A DNA stretch of 64,000 bases from the NCBI RefSeq assembly GCF_002019635.1, contig NZ_KV917372.1, positions 1,240,001 through 1,304,000 of the forward strand, in the 5' to 3' direction. The notes under the pieces are model-generated. The model was not told the origin of the DNA. It made no database searches and worked only from the letters and a program-made list of their open reading frames with translations. The translations under genes and the position numbers were made by a program. Below, one piece after another: positions 26,084 through 34,750 of the stretch. Within the stretch, counting starts at the first letter, position 1; every line of letters begins with the position of its first letter. The DNA is from Metabacillus halosaccharovorans. GTDB lineage: Bacteria; Bacillota; Bacilli; Bacillales; Bacillaceae.

Positions 26084-27315
26084 CATGTGACTTCTATTCC
26101 CATTTGTTTTCTGTATTTATTTGGTGAGACACCCATGACTTTTTTAAATGCTGTACTAAAGTAATGTTGTGTGTCATAGCCTACTTGTTCGGCAATCTCA
26201 ACAATAGGGAGATTGGTTGTGTTTAATAAATGAATCGCCCTTTTTATTCTCATGTTTGTTACAAGGTTGACAAAGGAGATGCCTAATTCTTGTTTAATCG
26301 TTCTACTTAGATACACTGGTGAGACTTGCAAAGTATTTGCGACAAAATCTAAATTAATGGATCGTTCCGAAAAGTGTTCTTCAATATAATCTCTTGCCCT
26401 TCGGACGATAGGTGAAATGATAGACTCATTTTCTAAAGATTCCATACAATGCTTATAAGCCTCTGTTAAAGATGTTTGGCTAGAATTCACTTCCCCTACG
26501 GTAAAATGAATGGTCGTTTTAAGACTTTCTTTTAGTGTTTGTTCGGTATTCTCAAATAAATTTCCTGCATGGTCGTTCCATATGAATAAAATAAACATTC
26601 CCAACTCATCACGAAATAAGACATGATCAGCCGTTCCCAACAGTTCTTTTACTTGATCATTAAGTGCTTTTTCAAATTTCTGTTTCTCTTTTTCACTCAT
26701 TAGCGGTTTATTTGCAAGGTATTCAGAAGCCTGGATGACAGCAATTTGTGTTGGAAAAGTTGGCGGTAGCTGTAAAAAAGAAAGCTGCCTTCTTACTTCC
26801 TCCTCAGAAAAATTCCCATGTAGCCACTCCTGGCAAAATTGCTCTCTGAAGAGCGATTTATTTCGTTCAATTTGTTGATTTGCTAAATCTAGATATTGTT
26901 TCTGTTGCAAGGTCTCTTCCAGCTCTTGTCGTACCCGCTCAAGCACTTCTCTTAATTGATTTGGATCAACAGGCTTTAAGATATAATCAACTACGTTTAA
27001 TCTAACTGCTTCTTGCGCATAAGAAAATTCATCATGGCCTGTAATGATGATGATTTTACAATCAGGCAGCTTTTCACGAACTTGTTTAATTAAAGTAATT
27101 CCATCTATGATAGGCATGTTTAAATCTGCCAGAAGGATATCAACAGAATGTTTCACCGCTAATTCAAACGCTTCTTCCCCGTCCTCTGCCTCTCCTTTTA
27201 CTTCCATTTGAAGTGATGCCCAATCTACTGATTCGCGAATCCCTTCACGAATAACCGGTTCATCATCTGCAATTAAGACGTGTAATAAATGATGATTCAC
27301 TTTTTGTTCCTCCAT
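26083..27315 (-). CDS. araT: AraC-type response regulator of the sugar sensor system
   Basis: 410 residues: CheY-like receiver at about 12-130 with acidic pocket 'ADDEP' and phospho-acceptor Asp64 in 'LLADLNMP', conserved Thr/Lys in 'IITGHDEF' and 'YILKPVD', then a linker and a C-terminal AraC helix-turn-helix pair at about 305-405 ('IVEIAEQVGYDTQHYFSTAFKKVMG'-like region). YesN family. It presumably activates araEGH, whose regulatory region follows. Start is drawn at the ATG; a GTG five codons later (27300) has a better spaced GGAGGA and may be the true start. Third gene of araP-araS-araT, 8 bp after araS. Confidence 0.88.
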   Translation of the reverse strand: MEEQKVNHHLLHVLIADDEPVIREGIRESVDWASLQMEVKGEAEDGEEAFELAVKHSVDILLADLNMPIIDGITLIKQVREKLPDCKIIIITGHDEFSYAQEAVRLNVVDYILKPVDPNQLREVLERVRQELEETLQQKQYLDLANQQIERNKSLFREQFCQEWLHGNFSEEEVRRQLSFLQLPPTFPTQIAVIQASEYLANKPLMSEKEKQKFEKALNDQVKELLGTADHVLFRDELGMFILFIWNDHAGNLFENTEQTLKESLKTTIHFTVGEVNSSQTSLTEAYKHCMESLENESIISPIVRRARDYIEEHFSERSINLDFVANTLQVSPVYLSRTIKQELGISFVNLVTNMRIKRAIHLLNTTNLPIVEIAEQVGYDTQHYFSTAFKKVMGVSPNKYRKQMGIEVT

Positions 27316-27323
27316 TTGACCCT

Positions 27324-29114
27324 TTATTTCCTATGAATTGGCAGGCGGATAGTCACTGTTGTACCAACATCGGGAAGACTATCAATCTGTAATCCATAAT
27401 TTTCTCCATATGTTAATTTAATTCTTGCTTGAACATTCATCATGCCATAGCCGAAATTAACCTTTTGATCTTGCTCTTTATAAAGAGAATCGAGTCTTTC
27501 ATTTAGCATTGTCAGTTTATCCTTAGGAATTCCCTTCCCATCATCTGAGACCGTCAATAATAGACATTCATCAACCTCTTTTGCAGTTATTGCTATATGA
27601 CCAGGTCCTTTCCGCTCTTTTATTCCATGGTAAATTGCATTTTCAACAATTGGTTGAAGAACAAGCTTTAGGATTTGAACATCTTGAAAAGCCTCTTTAA
27701 CGTCAATAGAATATTTTAGTTTATCCCGATATCTCGCTTTTTGGATGCTCAAATAGCTTTGTATATGAGTGATTTCCTCTTTAAGATAAATAATATCATG
27801 CCCTTTATTGAGACCAATTCGAAATAATCTTGATAATGCTGTCACAACATCAGAAACATCTTCTGCTCCACGTTTACGCGCCATCCAGCTAATTGTATCC
27901 AATGTGTTATAGAGAAAATGCGGTTTAATGTGTGCTTGAAGACTTCGAAGCTCTGCCTCTCGTTTTTGGCGTTCTTGCTTTTCTGTTAATAATAGCAATT
28001 CATTTATTTTCATTATCATATGATTGAAACTTTTACCCAGCATGCCGATTTCATCTTGTCTCCCGCTTTCATATTGAATGGATAAATTTCCAGACTCTAC
28101 CTCTTTCATCGACGACATCAACTGAAATATAGGCTTTGACATAGAGTTAGACAGATAATATGAGGCTGTAATCCCAAATAAACAAACAAAAAATACAAAA
28201 CAGATAACATAAAAGTGGATGGTTCTGACCTCATATACGGATTCATCTGTAGAAAAAATGCCAACAGTTGTCCAATTAGTAAACGGAAGTTTTTGATAAA
28301 TAAATTGAAAACCTTGATCATCTATTGTTTCAGAAAAGTCCCCCGAATCTTCTTCCTCTAATAAACGAGTTGGAGGGTTTACGACTAAAGGATTTGCCGG
28401 CGTGTATATGCTCTCTCCATTTTGATCAATGACCATTAAATAACCCGACTTCCCTAAACGGATATTTTTGGTTGCTTCAGCTATAACACGCAGTTTTAAG
28501 TCAATTAATACAACACCCATTACTTTTTGGGTTTCCGGCTCTAATATTGCTCTCACTACCGTCACAACTTCATCATCTTCATAATTTATATGACTTGTTA
28601 TGTTCCTGTCCTTTGGATGACCGACAATAGTAAAAATCCCTTCGTTTTCAACCGCCTCTTTATACCATGACTCTTTTGACAAATTATTATCGCTCTTAGG
28701 ATAAAGCTCATTACTGATAAATTGACCGTTGCTATTGACAACCAGTATTCCTGCAATTTCGGGATACAAAGTTGAAAGCCCTTGCATAAATTGTTTTATT
28801 GAATACCGTCCATCCTCAGTATTGGGTTGGGTGGAAGTTGTAAGAAACCTTTCGATCTCCGGATCCATTGAAAGTAGATAGCTCACATTTTGCATATTAT
28901 TCATATATGATTCGAGTGTTTTATTTACTTGTCCGATCAATTGCAGGGTATGATCAGCTGCCTGTTTTTCTAAAATGCGTTCGACAGTATATCCTGTCAA
29001 CAACCCTAACCCTATCGAAGGTACAATACTAATCACTAGTAATAACGCAATGACTTTGTGTTTGATTGATAGATTATTTAATTTATAAAAACGTTGTTTC
29101 ATCACTTCATCCAC
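27324..29114 (-). CDS. araS: Sensor histidine kinase of the YesM/LytS type
   Basis: 596-residue membrane kinase. Transmembrane helix at about 22-44, extracellular dCache-like sensor domain about 45-295, second helix about 300-320, HAMP about 322-375, then the His_kinase domain with phospho-acceptor His399 in 'IKPHFLYNTLD', N box 'VENAIYHGI' and G box 'DDGKGIPKDKL'. It pairs with the upstream sugar-binding protein and the downstream regulator, as in AraPST of Geobacillus stearothermophilus or the XylFII-LytS-YesN system of clostridia. Start is GTG 29114 after AGGAAAG; ATG 29102 is an alternative. Confidence 0.88.
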   Translation of the reverse strand: MDEVMKQRFYKLNNLSIKHKVIALLLVISIVPSIGLGLLTGYTVERILEKQAADHTLQLIGQVNKTLESYMNNMQNVSYLLSMDPEIERFLTTSTQPNTEDGRYSIKQFMQGLSTLYPEIAGILVVNSNGQFISNELYPKSDNNLSKESWYKEAVENEGIFTIVGHPKDRNITSHINYEDDEVVTVVRAILEPETQKVMGVVLIDLKLRVIAEATKNIRLGKSGYLMVIDQNGESIYTPANPLVVNPPTRLLEEEDSGDFSETIDDQGFQFIYQKLPFTNWTTVGIFSTDESVYEVRTIHFYVICFVFFVCLFGITASYYLSNSMSKPIFQLMSSMKEVESGNLSIQYESGRQDEIGMLGKSFNHMIMKINELLLLTEKQERQKREAELRSLQAHIKPHFLYNTLDTISWMARKRGAEDVSDVVTALSRLFRIGLNKGHDIIYLKEEITHIQSYLSIQKARYRDKLKYSIDVKEAFQDVQILKLVLQPIVENAIYHGIKERKGPGHIAITAKEVDECLLLTVSDDGKGIPKDKLTMLNERLDSLYKEQDQKVNFGYGMMNVQARIKLTYGENYGLQIDSLPDVGTTVTIRLPIHRK

Positions 29115-29129
29115 TCATTCTTTCCTGAA

Positions 29130-30122
29130 TCAGTTTGCATAATATTCTTGGATATTTTCTTTCGTCACGATCGACACACCTGTATCTACATAATCGGGTA
29201 GTTGTTGGTCTTTCTGAATGTCCAGTAATTCATTGTTTTGTTGAAACAAAAATTGAAGAGACCAATATCCCATATTCCAAGTTCCTTGTGCCACTGTTGC
29301 TGATATGGATCCTTCACGGATTTTATCTAAGGTTGGTTTATCTGTATCAAAGCTAATGACCTTCATTTCATTTTTATTTTCATCAGTTTGGATCGCCTCA
29401 GCTATTCCCACACCACCATTAGCTTCCGTTGCAAAAATCCCTTGTATTTCCGGGTCATTTTTTATCAATTTGGCAGTAACTTCTTCAGAATACAACTCAT
29501 CACCTTTTCCATCCTTTATCGCAACAACATCCATCTCAGGATAGTCAGATTGAATTGTCTCCACAAAACCATTTGTACGTTCCTGATGATTCAGTTGATT
29601 TGGCAGAGTGATAACAGCTACCTTCCCTTTTCCATTCATAAGTTCCGCCATTTTATGAGCGCTAATCTCTCCTGCTGCAAAATTATTTGTACCTACAAAC
29701 GAAAGCGCTTCACTTGAAGGTGCATCTGAATCAAATAAAACAACAGGAATCCCGGCATCCACTGCTTTATTTATCGTTGTATTTAATTTATAGGGATCGA
29801 TTGCAGAAATAGCAATTCCGGCCGGTTTTCTCGCGATTACCTGCTCTAAAACAGTGATTTGTTCATGAACATCATACTGGGTAGCTCCGCGATACTCGAC
29901 AGACACATCTAGCTCTTCCGCCGCATCTTCAAATCCTTTTATAGCACTCTTCCAATAATCGATTCCAGCTAAGAATGTAACCATTACATATTTTTCACTT
30001 CGGTCTCCCTGAAACCGTTCACTTGAATTTGGATTTGATAAACTATCCTTTAAGTGGAAATTATACAAGTAGAGAAAAAAGAGTAAAAATAAACATCCAT
30101 AAACATATAAGAGCTTTTTCAA
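29130..30122 (-). CDS. araP: Membrane-anchored sugar-binding protein of a three-component sensor
   Basis: 330 residues: an N-terminal membrane helix (about 4-22) with no lipobox Cys, so it is anchored by the helix, then a type I periplasmic sugar-binding domain ('YVMVTFLAGIDYWKSAIKGFEDA'-like opening, 'AISAIDPYKLNTTINKAVDAGIPVVLFDSD' region). It lies directly before a YesM-type kinase rather than beside permease genes, which points to sensing rather than transport. The AraR-like operator 57 bp upstream supports L-arabinose as inducer, although xylose sensing by the related XylFII shows other pentoses are possible. Confidence 0.85.
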   Translation of the reverse strand: MKKLLYVYGCLFLLFFLYLYNFHLKDSLSNPNSSERFQGDRSEKYVMVTFLAGIDYWKSAIKGFEDAAEELDVSVEYRGATQYDVHEQITVLEQVIARKPAGIAISAIDPYKLNTTINKAVDAGIPVVLFDSDAPSSEALSFVGTNNFAAGEISAHKMAELMNGKGKVAVITLPNQLNHQERTNGFVETIQSDYPEMDVVAIKDGKGDELYSEEVTAKLIKNDPEIQGIFATEANGGVGIAEAIQTDENKNEMKVISFDTDKPTLDKIREGSISATVAQGTWNMGYWSLQFLFQQNNELLDIQKDQQLPDYVDTGVSIVTKENIQEYYAN

Positions 30123-30178
30123 AAGTTTTCACCTCTAGATGTATAGAAATTACATTTTCGTTTGTGAGTTCATTATAC

Positions 30179-30194
30179 ATTTGTACGTACATTC
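30179..30194. promoter_or_regulatory. AraR operator upstream of araPST
   Basis: ATTTGTACGTACATTC matches ATTTGTACGTACAAAT at 13 of 16 positions, with a perfect left half-site and perfect TGTACGTACA core. It lies in the 231-bp divergent region, 57 bp before araP. Confidence 0.75.
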
Positions 30195-30353
30195 TTGCAC
30201 TAAAAATTAATGACAAGGAATATTTCATATTCTAATAAAACTATTTATACTCAAAAAAATCTGTTCAATTGAATTTTAAATTTAGTGAAACTTTCTAAAT
30301 TGTCATACGTAATATTAAGAGGAAACATTAGCACAAAAAGTTGAGGTGGATAG

Positions 30354-30863
30354 ATGAGTTTTTTCAGTAGATTATTTGGCAATAAAAACACAAATCAAAA
30401 GCCTGTAAAAGAACGAAATATGTTAAACCTTCAAACAGATGATATTGTCACATATGATTTAGAGGATTATAAAATAGTCGGAAAAATCAGCTATGATGAT
30501 CATGGCTTTAAGTGGCATGCCTATCAGCTTGAAGGAACTTCAAAAACACTTTGGTTAAGTGTCGAAATGGATGATGAGCTTTATTTAGGAATGTATGAAA
30601 AAATAAAACTAAAGCTTCAGGAACCAATTCCTAAAAAAATTGAATTTGAGGGAGTAACCTATTATCTAGATGAATCAGGAACAGCTAGAGTAACAGGAAT
30701 CGGCCGAAATCAAAACATAAATGGTATGGTATGCCAATATTATGACTATTGTGATGATGATGAAGAAAACTACCTGTCTGTAGAAAAATGGGGCAGTGAA
30801 ATTGAAGTAAGCCGTGGATATGATATTGAGCAATATGAAGTGAAAATTATTGCAAGTAAATAG
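30354..30863 (+). CDS. DUF4178 domain protein of the PspA cluster
   Basis: 169-residue cytoplasmic protein with a DUF4178 domain at about 25-165: 'LQTDDIVTYDLEDYKIVGKI' opening, 'TLWLSVEMDDE' in the middle, and 'WGSEIEVSRGYDIEQYEVKII' at the end. No signal peptide or membrane helix. Short basic N-terminus ('FFSRLFGNKN') could touch membrane. First gene of a five-gene unit with PspA, 9 bp before it. Function of the domain is unknown; its recurrent pairing with PspA and DUF350 suggests a shared envelope role. ATG start with AGGTGG upstream. Confidence 0.85.
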   Translation: MSFFSRLFGNKNTNQKPVKERNMLNLQTDDIVTYDLEDYKIVGKISYDDHGFKWHAYQLEGTSKTLWLSVEMDDELYLGMYEKIKLKLQEPIPKKIEFEGVTYYLDESGTARVTGIGRNQNINGMVCQYYDYCDDDEENYLSVEKWGSEIEVSRGYDIEQYEVKIIASK

Positions 30864-30872
30864 GAGGATATT

Positions 30873-31541
30873 ATGTTTAAATTATTTAAAAGAGTAAAAA
30901 CAGTTGTGGATTCAGAATTAAATGCCTTATTGGACAAAGCTGAAGATCCTGTAAAAATGCTTGATCAATTTATGAGAGACATGGAAACTGATATTAGAGA
31001 AGCAGAATCAGCTGTTGCAAAACAAATTGCCAATGAAAAAATGTTACAAAAGAAATTTGAAGACGCAGGGAAAATGGTTCAAAAACGTGATGAACAAGCG
31101 ATTAAAGCCATTGAAGCCGGTAATGACGACCTTGCCAGACGTGCATTAGAAGACAAGAAAATTCACCAGCAAACACTGGACACATTAAAAGAATCATATG
31201 AACGTGCTAAACTTGATTCAGATACATTAAGAAAAAAATTAGACGAAATGAAAGCTGAATATAATGAAATGAAATTGAAAAAGGATTCTCTAAAAGCACG
31301 TGCAGAATCTGCAAAAACTAGAACAAAAATCAATCGCACTCTTTCAGGTATCGGCAGTGATGAGTCAAAACGCGGCTTTGAACGAATGGAGGAAAAAGTC
31401 CTTCAATATGAAGCTGAAGCAGAAACGAGTGAAGATATGAGATCTTCTAATAAAAGTTTAGATGATGAATTTGCTGCATTAGAAAACAATGATATTGATG
31501 ATGAACTTGCTGCTCTAAAGAAAAAACTTGGCAAAGAATAA
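30873..31541 (+). CDS. pspA: PspA/IM30 family envelope-stress protein
   Basis: 222 residues, almost entirely coiled-coil helix, opening with 'MFKLFKRVKTVVDSELNALLDKAEDPVKML', here given as the pieces 'FKRVKTVVDSE' and 'LLDKAEDPVKMLDQFMRDM', the PspA signature that binds curved or stressed membrane. Family proteins form large ESCRT-III-like rods. Relative to B. subtilis PspA/LiaH the length is normal. No LiaFSR-like regulators are nearby; instead it is embedded with DUF4178, DUF4247, DUF350 and an aminopropyltransferase. AGGAGG lies seven bases before the ATG. Confidence 0.93.
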   Translation: MFKLFKRVKTVVDSELNALLDKAEDPVKMLDQFMRDMETDIREAESAVAKQIANEKMLQKKFEDAGKMVQKRDEQAIKAIEAGNDDLARRALEDKKIHQQTLDTLKESYERAKLDSDTLRKKLDEMKAEYNEMKLKKDSLKARAESAKTRTKINRTLSGIGSDESKRGFERMEEKVLQYEAEAETSEDMRSSNKSLDDEFAALENNDIDDELAALKKKLGKE

Positions 31542-31569
31542 GGAATAGTTTGTAGAGAATAACACTCTT

Positions 31570-31597
31570 GACCTCCGATGCTTTCGCATTAGAGGTC
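31570..31597 (+). terminator. Intercistronic hairpin after pspA
   Basis: GACCTC (31570-31575) pairs with GAGGTC (31592-31597) with an inner ATGC/GCAT stem and TTTC-like loop. The following bases (TCTCGAGTTTTC) are only partly T-rich, so it may be an attenuator or RNA-stability stem rather than a full terminator. Confidence 0.5.
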
Positions 31598-31641
31598 TCT
31601 CGAGTTTTCAATAAAAGCTTACCCGGAAAGAAGGTGAATCA

Positions 31642-32250
31642 ATGAAAAAGTCACTTCTTTTTATTTTTCTATCTTGTATTCTCCTTTTATCCGCTTGTGG
31701 AAGTGAAACACAAGGCTCAACTGGAGGGTCATTTTTTAAAGACGGAATTGCTGACTTCATTAGTAGTACATACATTTTACAAGACGTAGTCTCAAGTCAG
31801 GAACGCTCTCAAGAGATTTCTGAAATATATGTAGCTGAGAATAAGTCCATTGATGATGTGGCAAATGAATTGCAAGATTATGAAAAACCTAGAGAAGTTA
31901 GTGAGAAAAAAGATGACAAACAAGTTCTGATTTATCAAGATACATTTGTTATCTTAACACCTGATAAAGATAACTCAGCTAATACAATGGTTGAAATCTC
32001 CACCTATGACTTTGTACGCAATAATTATAGCCCTGATTTTTTTGATGGATTATTTGTCCTATGGCTATTAGACGATGTTCTTGATGTAGATGATTGGGGT
32101 AAAAAACAGCGTAATAAGTGCACCTCAAACCAAGATGATTGCTATCAAGGGTACAGTTCTTCCGGTGGATCATTTAAAACAGGCGGTACATCAACAGTAA
32201 GAGGTGGAACCTCATCTGTCCGTGGTGGCGGACCAGGTACTGGAAAATAA
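31642..32250 (+). CDS. DUF4247 lipoprotein
   Basis: 202 residues. Signal peptide with lipobox 'LLLSAC' (Cys19), then a DUF4247 domain (about 35-160: 'FISSTYILQDVVSS', 'VLIYQDTFVILTPD', 'YDFVRNNYSPDFFDGLFV'). The tail (about 170-202) is Gly/Ser/Thr-rich with 'TVRGGTSSVRGGG' repeats, probably a flexible extracellular end. A pair of Cys residues ('KCTSNQDDCYQG') may form a disulfide. Function unknown; membership of the PspA cluster suggests an outer-face partner. ATG with AAGGTG upstream. Confidence 0.85.
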   Translation: MKKSLLFIFLSCILLLSACGSETQGSTGGSFFKDGIADFISSTYILQDVVSSQERSQEISEIYVAENKSIDDVANELQDYEKPREVSEKKDDKQVLIYQDTFVILTPDKDNSANTMVEISTYDFVRNNYSPDFFDGLFVLWLLDDVLDVDDWGKKQRNKCTSNQDDCYQGYSSSGGSFKTGGTSTVRGGTSSVRGGGPGTGK

Positions 32251-32272
32251 ATTAGGAAGGGAATGAAATAAT

Positions 32273-32668
32273 ATGGAGCCTTTTATTTTAACGGCTGTTT
32301 ATTTTATTATTGCAATAGCAATTGTACTTATTGGCTTAATTTTATTTGAATTTATGACGAGAAAATATAAAGATTGGGATGAAATCTTAAATGGTAATCA
32401 TGCCGTATCCCTTTCAATTGGGGGAAAAATTGTTGGAATTTGTATTGTTCTAGCATTCTCTATTTATCATAGCGCAAGTGTTGTAGATACGCTTATTTGG
32501 GGTGCTTATGGTGTACTACTTCAGTTAATTGCTTATGTATTATTCGAGCTTTTCACTAGGAATTTTTCTGTAGAGGAACAACTACAAAAAGGAAACATTT
32601 CTGTAGGTATCATTAGTATGTGTGTATCAATCGGATTAGCCTTTGTTATTGGGGCATCGATTACGTAA
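32273..32668 (+). CDS. DUF350 small membrane protein (YjfL-like)
   Basis: 131 residues with four predicted membrane helices arranged as two DUF350 repeats, each repeat ending in an acidic/aromatic turn ('FEFMTRKYKDWDE' and 'FELFTRNFSVEEQ'). The two turns are alike, which shows the internal duplication. DUF350 proteins are often found beside PspA, spermidine synthase-like or glutathionylspermidine synthase-like genes. Role unknown. GGAAGG precedes the ATG. Confidence 0.88.
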   Translation: MEPFILTAVYFIIAIAIVLIGLILFEFMTRKYKDWDEILNGNHAVSLSIGGKIVGICIVLAFSIYHSASVVDTLIWGAYGVLLQLIAYVLFELFTRNFSVEEQLQKGNISVGIISMCVSIGLAFVIGASIT

Positions 32669-32693
32669 AGAATATGAACAAGGAGACAGTTGT

Positions 32694-34247
32694 GTGATTG
32701 AACAGAATATCAAACAAAGCAAAGCGATCTATTGGGCTTCAGGAATCGTATCTGTCTGTGGAATCATTTTTGAAGTATTATTTGGTGCAGCTGGCTCTTA
32801 CTTACTTGGTGATGGTGTAAAACAATACACCCTCACCATTTCTCTTTTTCTAACAGGCATGGGCATCGGTGCTTCCATTAGCGAGAAAGTAACAAAGAAT
32901 TTAATCTTGTCATTTGTATGGATCGAATATCTAATCGGGATTATTGGCGGGCTTTCAACCTTTTTATTATTCGGAGTTTCTGCTTTTCTGGAATCAGGAA
33001 TGGATGCGTTCTTTCTTTACTCCATTACGTTAATTGTAGGTGCACTAACTGGAGTGGAGCTTCCGATCTTAATTAGAAAAGCAAATGAGATTGGTGTCAC
33101 TCTACAAAAAAGCACAGCAAGGGTGCTATTTTCTGATTATGCCGGGGGCCTGATCGGCGGGTTACTTTTCGTGTACTTGCTAAGACCGGAATTTGGGCTT
33201 GTAAAAACAGCTTTTCTTGTAGCCATCATTAATGTAGCCATTGCCCTGTGGATTTTACTCTATTTTAAAAAGGAAATAAAAACGTTCAAACGTCATTTAT
33301 CAGCAGGTATTGTGATCTTCCTAATCCTTATTGGAGGTATTTTCTTTGGGGAAGAAACAGCTTTTACATTTGAACAAAAGCTATATAGAGATCCAATTAT
33401 TTATACGGAACAAACTGATTATCAACAAATCATATTGACGAAGGAACAAGGAGATTTACGGTTATTTCTCGACGGACAGCTTCAATTTAGTTCGAGCGAT
33501 GAATACCGTTATCACGAAACTCTCGTCCACCCTGCGATGAGTACAGCCAACAGAAGAGAAAACATTCTGATCCTTGGCGGTGGAGATGGTTTAGCTCTAA
33601 GAGAGTTACAAAAATATGATGAAGTAAAGTCTATGACTTTAGTTGACCTGGATCCAAGCGTCGTGGAGTTAGGGAAAACAAATCGGGATGTTGTTACCTT
33701 AAATCAAAAAGCATTTGAGGATAAACGAGTTCAAGTCAAAAACGAAGATGCCTTTCAATTTTTAAAACAAAATCGAGGAAGCCTCTATGACGTGATACTA
33801 ATAGACTTGCCAGACCCAAATAATGAATCCTTAAATAAGCTATACACTCTTGAATTTTACCAGCTGGTACGCAATCGTCTGGCACCGGGTGGTTCAATTA
33901 TGATTCAAGCAACAAGTCCAACCTTCGCAACAGAAGTATACTGGTCCATTAACAAAACCGTACAAGCTGCAAACCTTTATACAGAAAACCTCCACGTTGA
34001 TGTACCAAGCTTTGGTGATTGGGGCTTTGTCTTAGCGAAAAGAGAAGAAGTCAACTTGAACGATGCTAACATAAATGTTGAAACGAAATTCTTAACAAAT
34101 GAAGTTTTAGGCGGCTTAACTTCATTCGGCAAGGATATCGATCAGGAAATTTTAGATGATAAAGGAAACCAACTTCCAATCGATACGAATACCTTAACAA
34201 GGCCAACAATTATTGAAAAATACGAGAAGGCTTGGAGAAGTTATTGA
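32694..34247 (+). CDS. Membrane-fused polyamine aminopropyltransferase (spermidine synthase-like)
   Basis: 517 residues. The N-terminal half (about 10-210) has about seven membrane helices; the C-terminal half is a Rossmann aminopropyltransferase domain with 'LILGGGDGLALRELQ' (decarboxylated SAM site), 'VDLDPSVVELGK', and 'VILIDLPDPNNESLNKLYT' (catalytic-acid region). The fused membrane part occurs in a subset of SpeE-like enzymes linked to PspA clusters; soluble SpeE is about 280 residues. The start is GTG 32694 with AGGAG eight bases upstream; the frame continues upstream into DUF350 but that would overlap it. Product is likely an aminopropylated amine, not proven to be spermidine. Confidence 0.88.
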   Translation: MIEQNIKQSKAIYWASGIVSVCGIIFEVLFGAAGSYLLGDGVKQYTLTISLFLTGMGIGASISEKVTKNLILSFVWIEYLIGIIGGLSTFLLFGVSAFLESGMDAFFLYSITLIVGALTGVELPILIRKANEIGVTLQKSTARVLFSDYAGGLIGGLLFVYLLRPEFGLVKTAFLVAIINVAIALWILLYFKKEIKTFKRHLSAGIVIFLILIGGIFFGEETAFTFEQKLYRDPIIYTEQTDYQQIILTKEQGDLRLFLDGQLQFSSSDEYRYHETLVHPAMSTANRRENILILGGGDGLALRELQKYDEVKSMTLVDLDPSVVELGKTNRDVVTLNQKAFEDKRVQVKNEDAFQFLKQNRGSLYDVILIDLPDPNNESLNKLYTLEFYQLVRNRLAPGGSIMIQATSPTFATEVYWSINKTVQAANLYTENLHVDVPSFGDWGFVLAKREEVNLNDANINVETKFLTNEVLGGLTSFGKDIDQEILDDKGNQLPIDTNTLTRPTIIEKYEKAWRSY

Positions 34248-34294
34248 GTGTAGTGCTCTTTCATACTTTCTCTTTTAAATTGTGAATACAAGAA

Positions 34295-34330
34295 AAAAAC
34301 ACAGTTCAGAGCCACTTCTGAGCTGTGTTT
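34295..34330. terminator. Terminator ending the PspA cluster
   Basis: AAAACACAG-T-TCAGA pairs with TCTGA-G-CTGTGTTTT. Convergent position relative to the DUF3892 gene, so it may serve both. Confidence 0.9.
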
Positions 34331-34342
34331 TCATTTTTCTAT

Positions 34343-34654
34343 TTAAAATTCCGGTAAAGAATCAAGATTGTTTTCTTTGTTTCCATCTGGTTCACTTCTT
34401 AAGATATCGCGGCCGTATTTATGAAACACATCAACATGAGCGAGTTTGCCTTCCTTCGCTTCTGAAAGTGCCTGAACGTAATCCAACTGTCTGCCTGACT
34501 CTGTTTGAAAAGCAATTAAATCCCCATCATCATTCCTTTTCACTGCAACGATTCTCTCTTGATTCGGGCTCATCCCCTCAATAATTTCTGCTTGAATTTC
34601 ATCTTGATTCGCTTGATTTTTGTACTGGTTAAATGCTTGTTCGAAACGATCCAT
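34343..34654 (-). CDS. DUF3892 domain protein
   Basis: 103 residues. C-terminal part (about 30-80) is a DUF3892 domain: 'ERIVAVKRNDDGDLIAFQTESGRQLDYVQAL' in pieces 'IVAVKRNDDGDLIAF' and 'QLDYVQALSEAKEGKL'. Small, soluble and found widely in Bacillaceae with no known function. Start is the ATG at 34654, preceded by GAGGTGA; the longer frame to 34720 has no support. It borders the toxin-tip region. Confidence 0.85.
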   Translation of the reverse strand: MDRFEQAFNQYKNQANQDEIQAEIIEGMSPNQERIVAVKRNDDGDLIAFQTESGRQLDYVQALSEAKEGKLAHVDVFHKYGRDILRSEPDGNKENNLDSLPEF

Positions 34655-34750
34655 TTTTATCACCTCATGATTTGTATGTCCAATTGAAGTGATTTTATTC
34701 AATAAGGCTATCATCGACACTCTACATGCAAAGGATAGCTAATAACAAAT

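Noticed and set aside
34282..34584. Plus-strand frame of 100 codons
   Set aside because: It overlaps the terminator and the DUF3892 gene on the other strand and has no ribosome binding site; it is a shadow.
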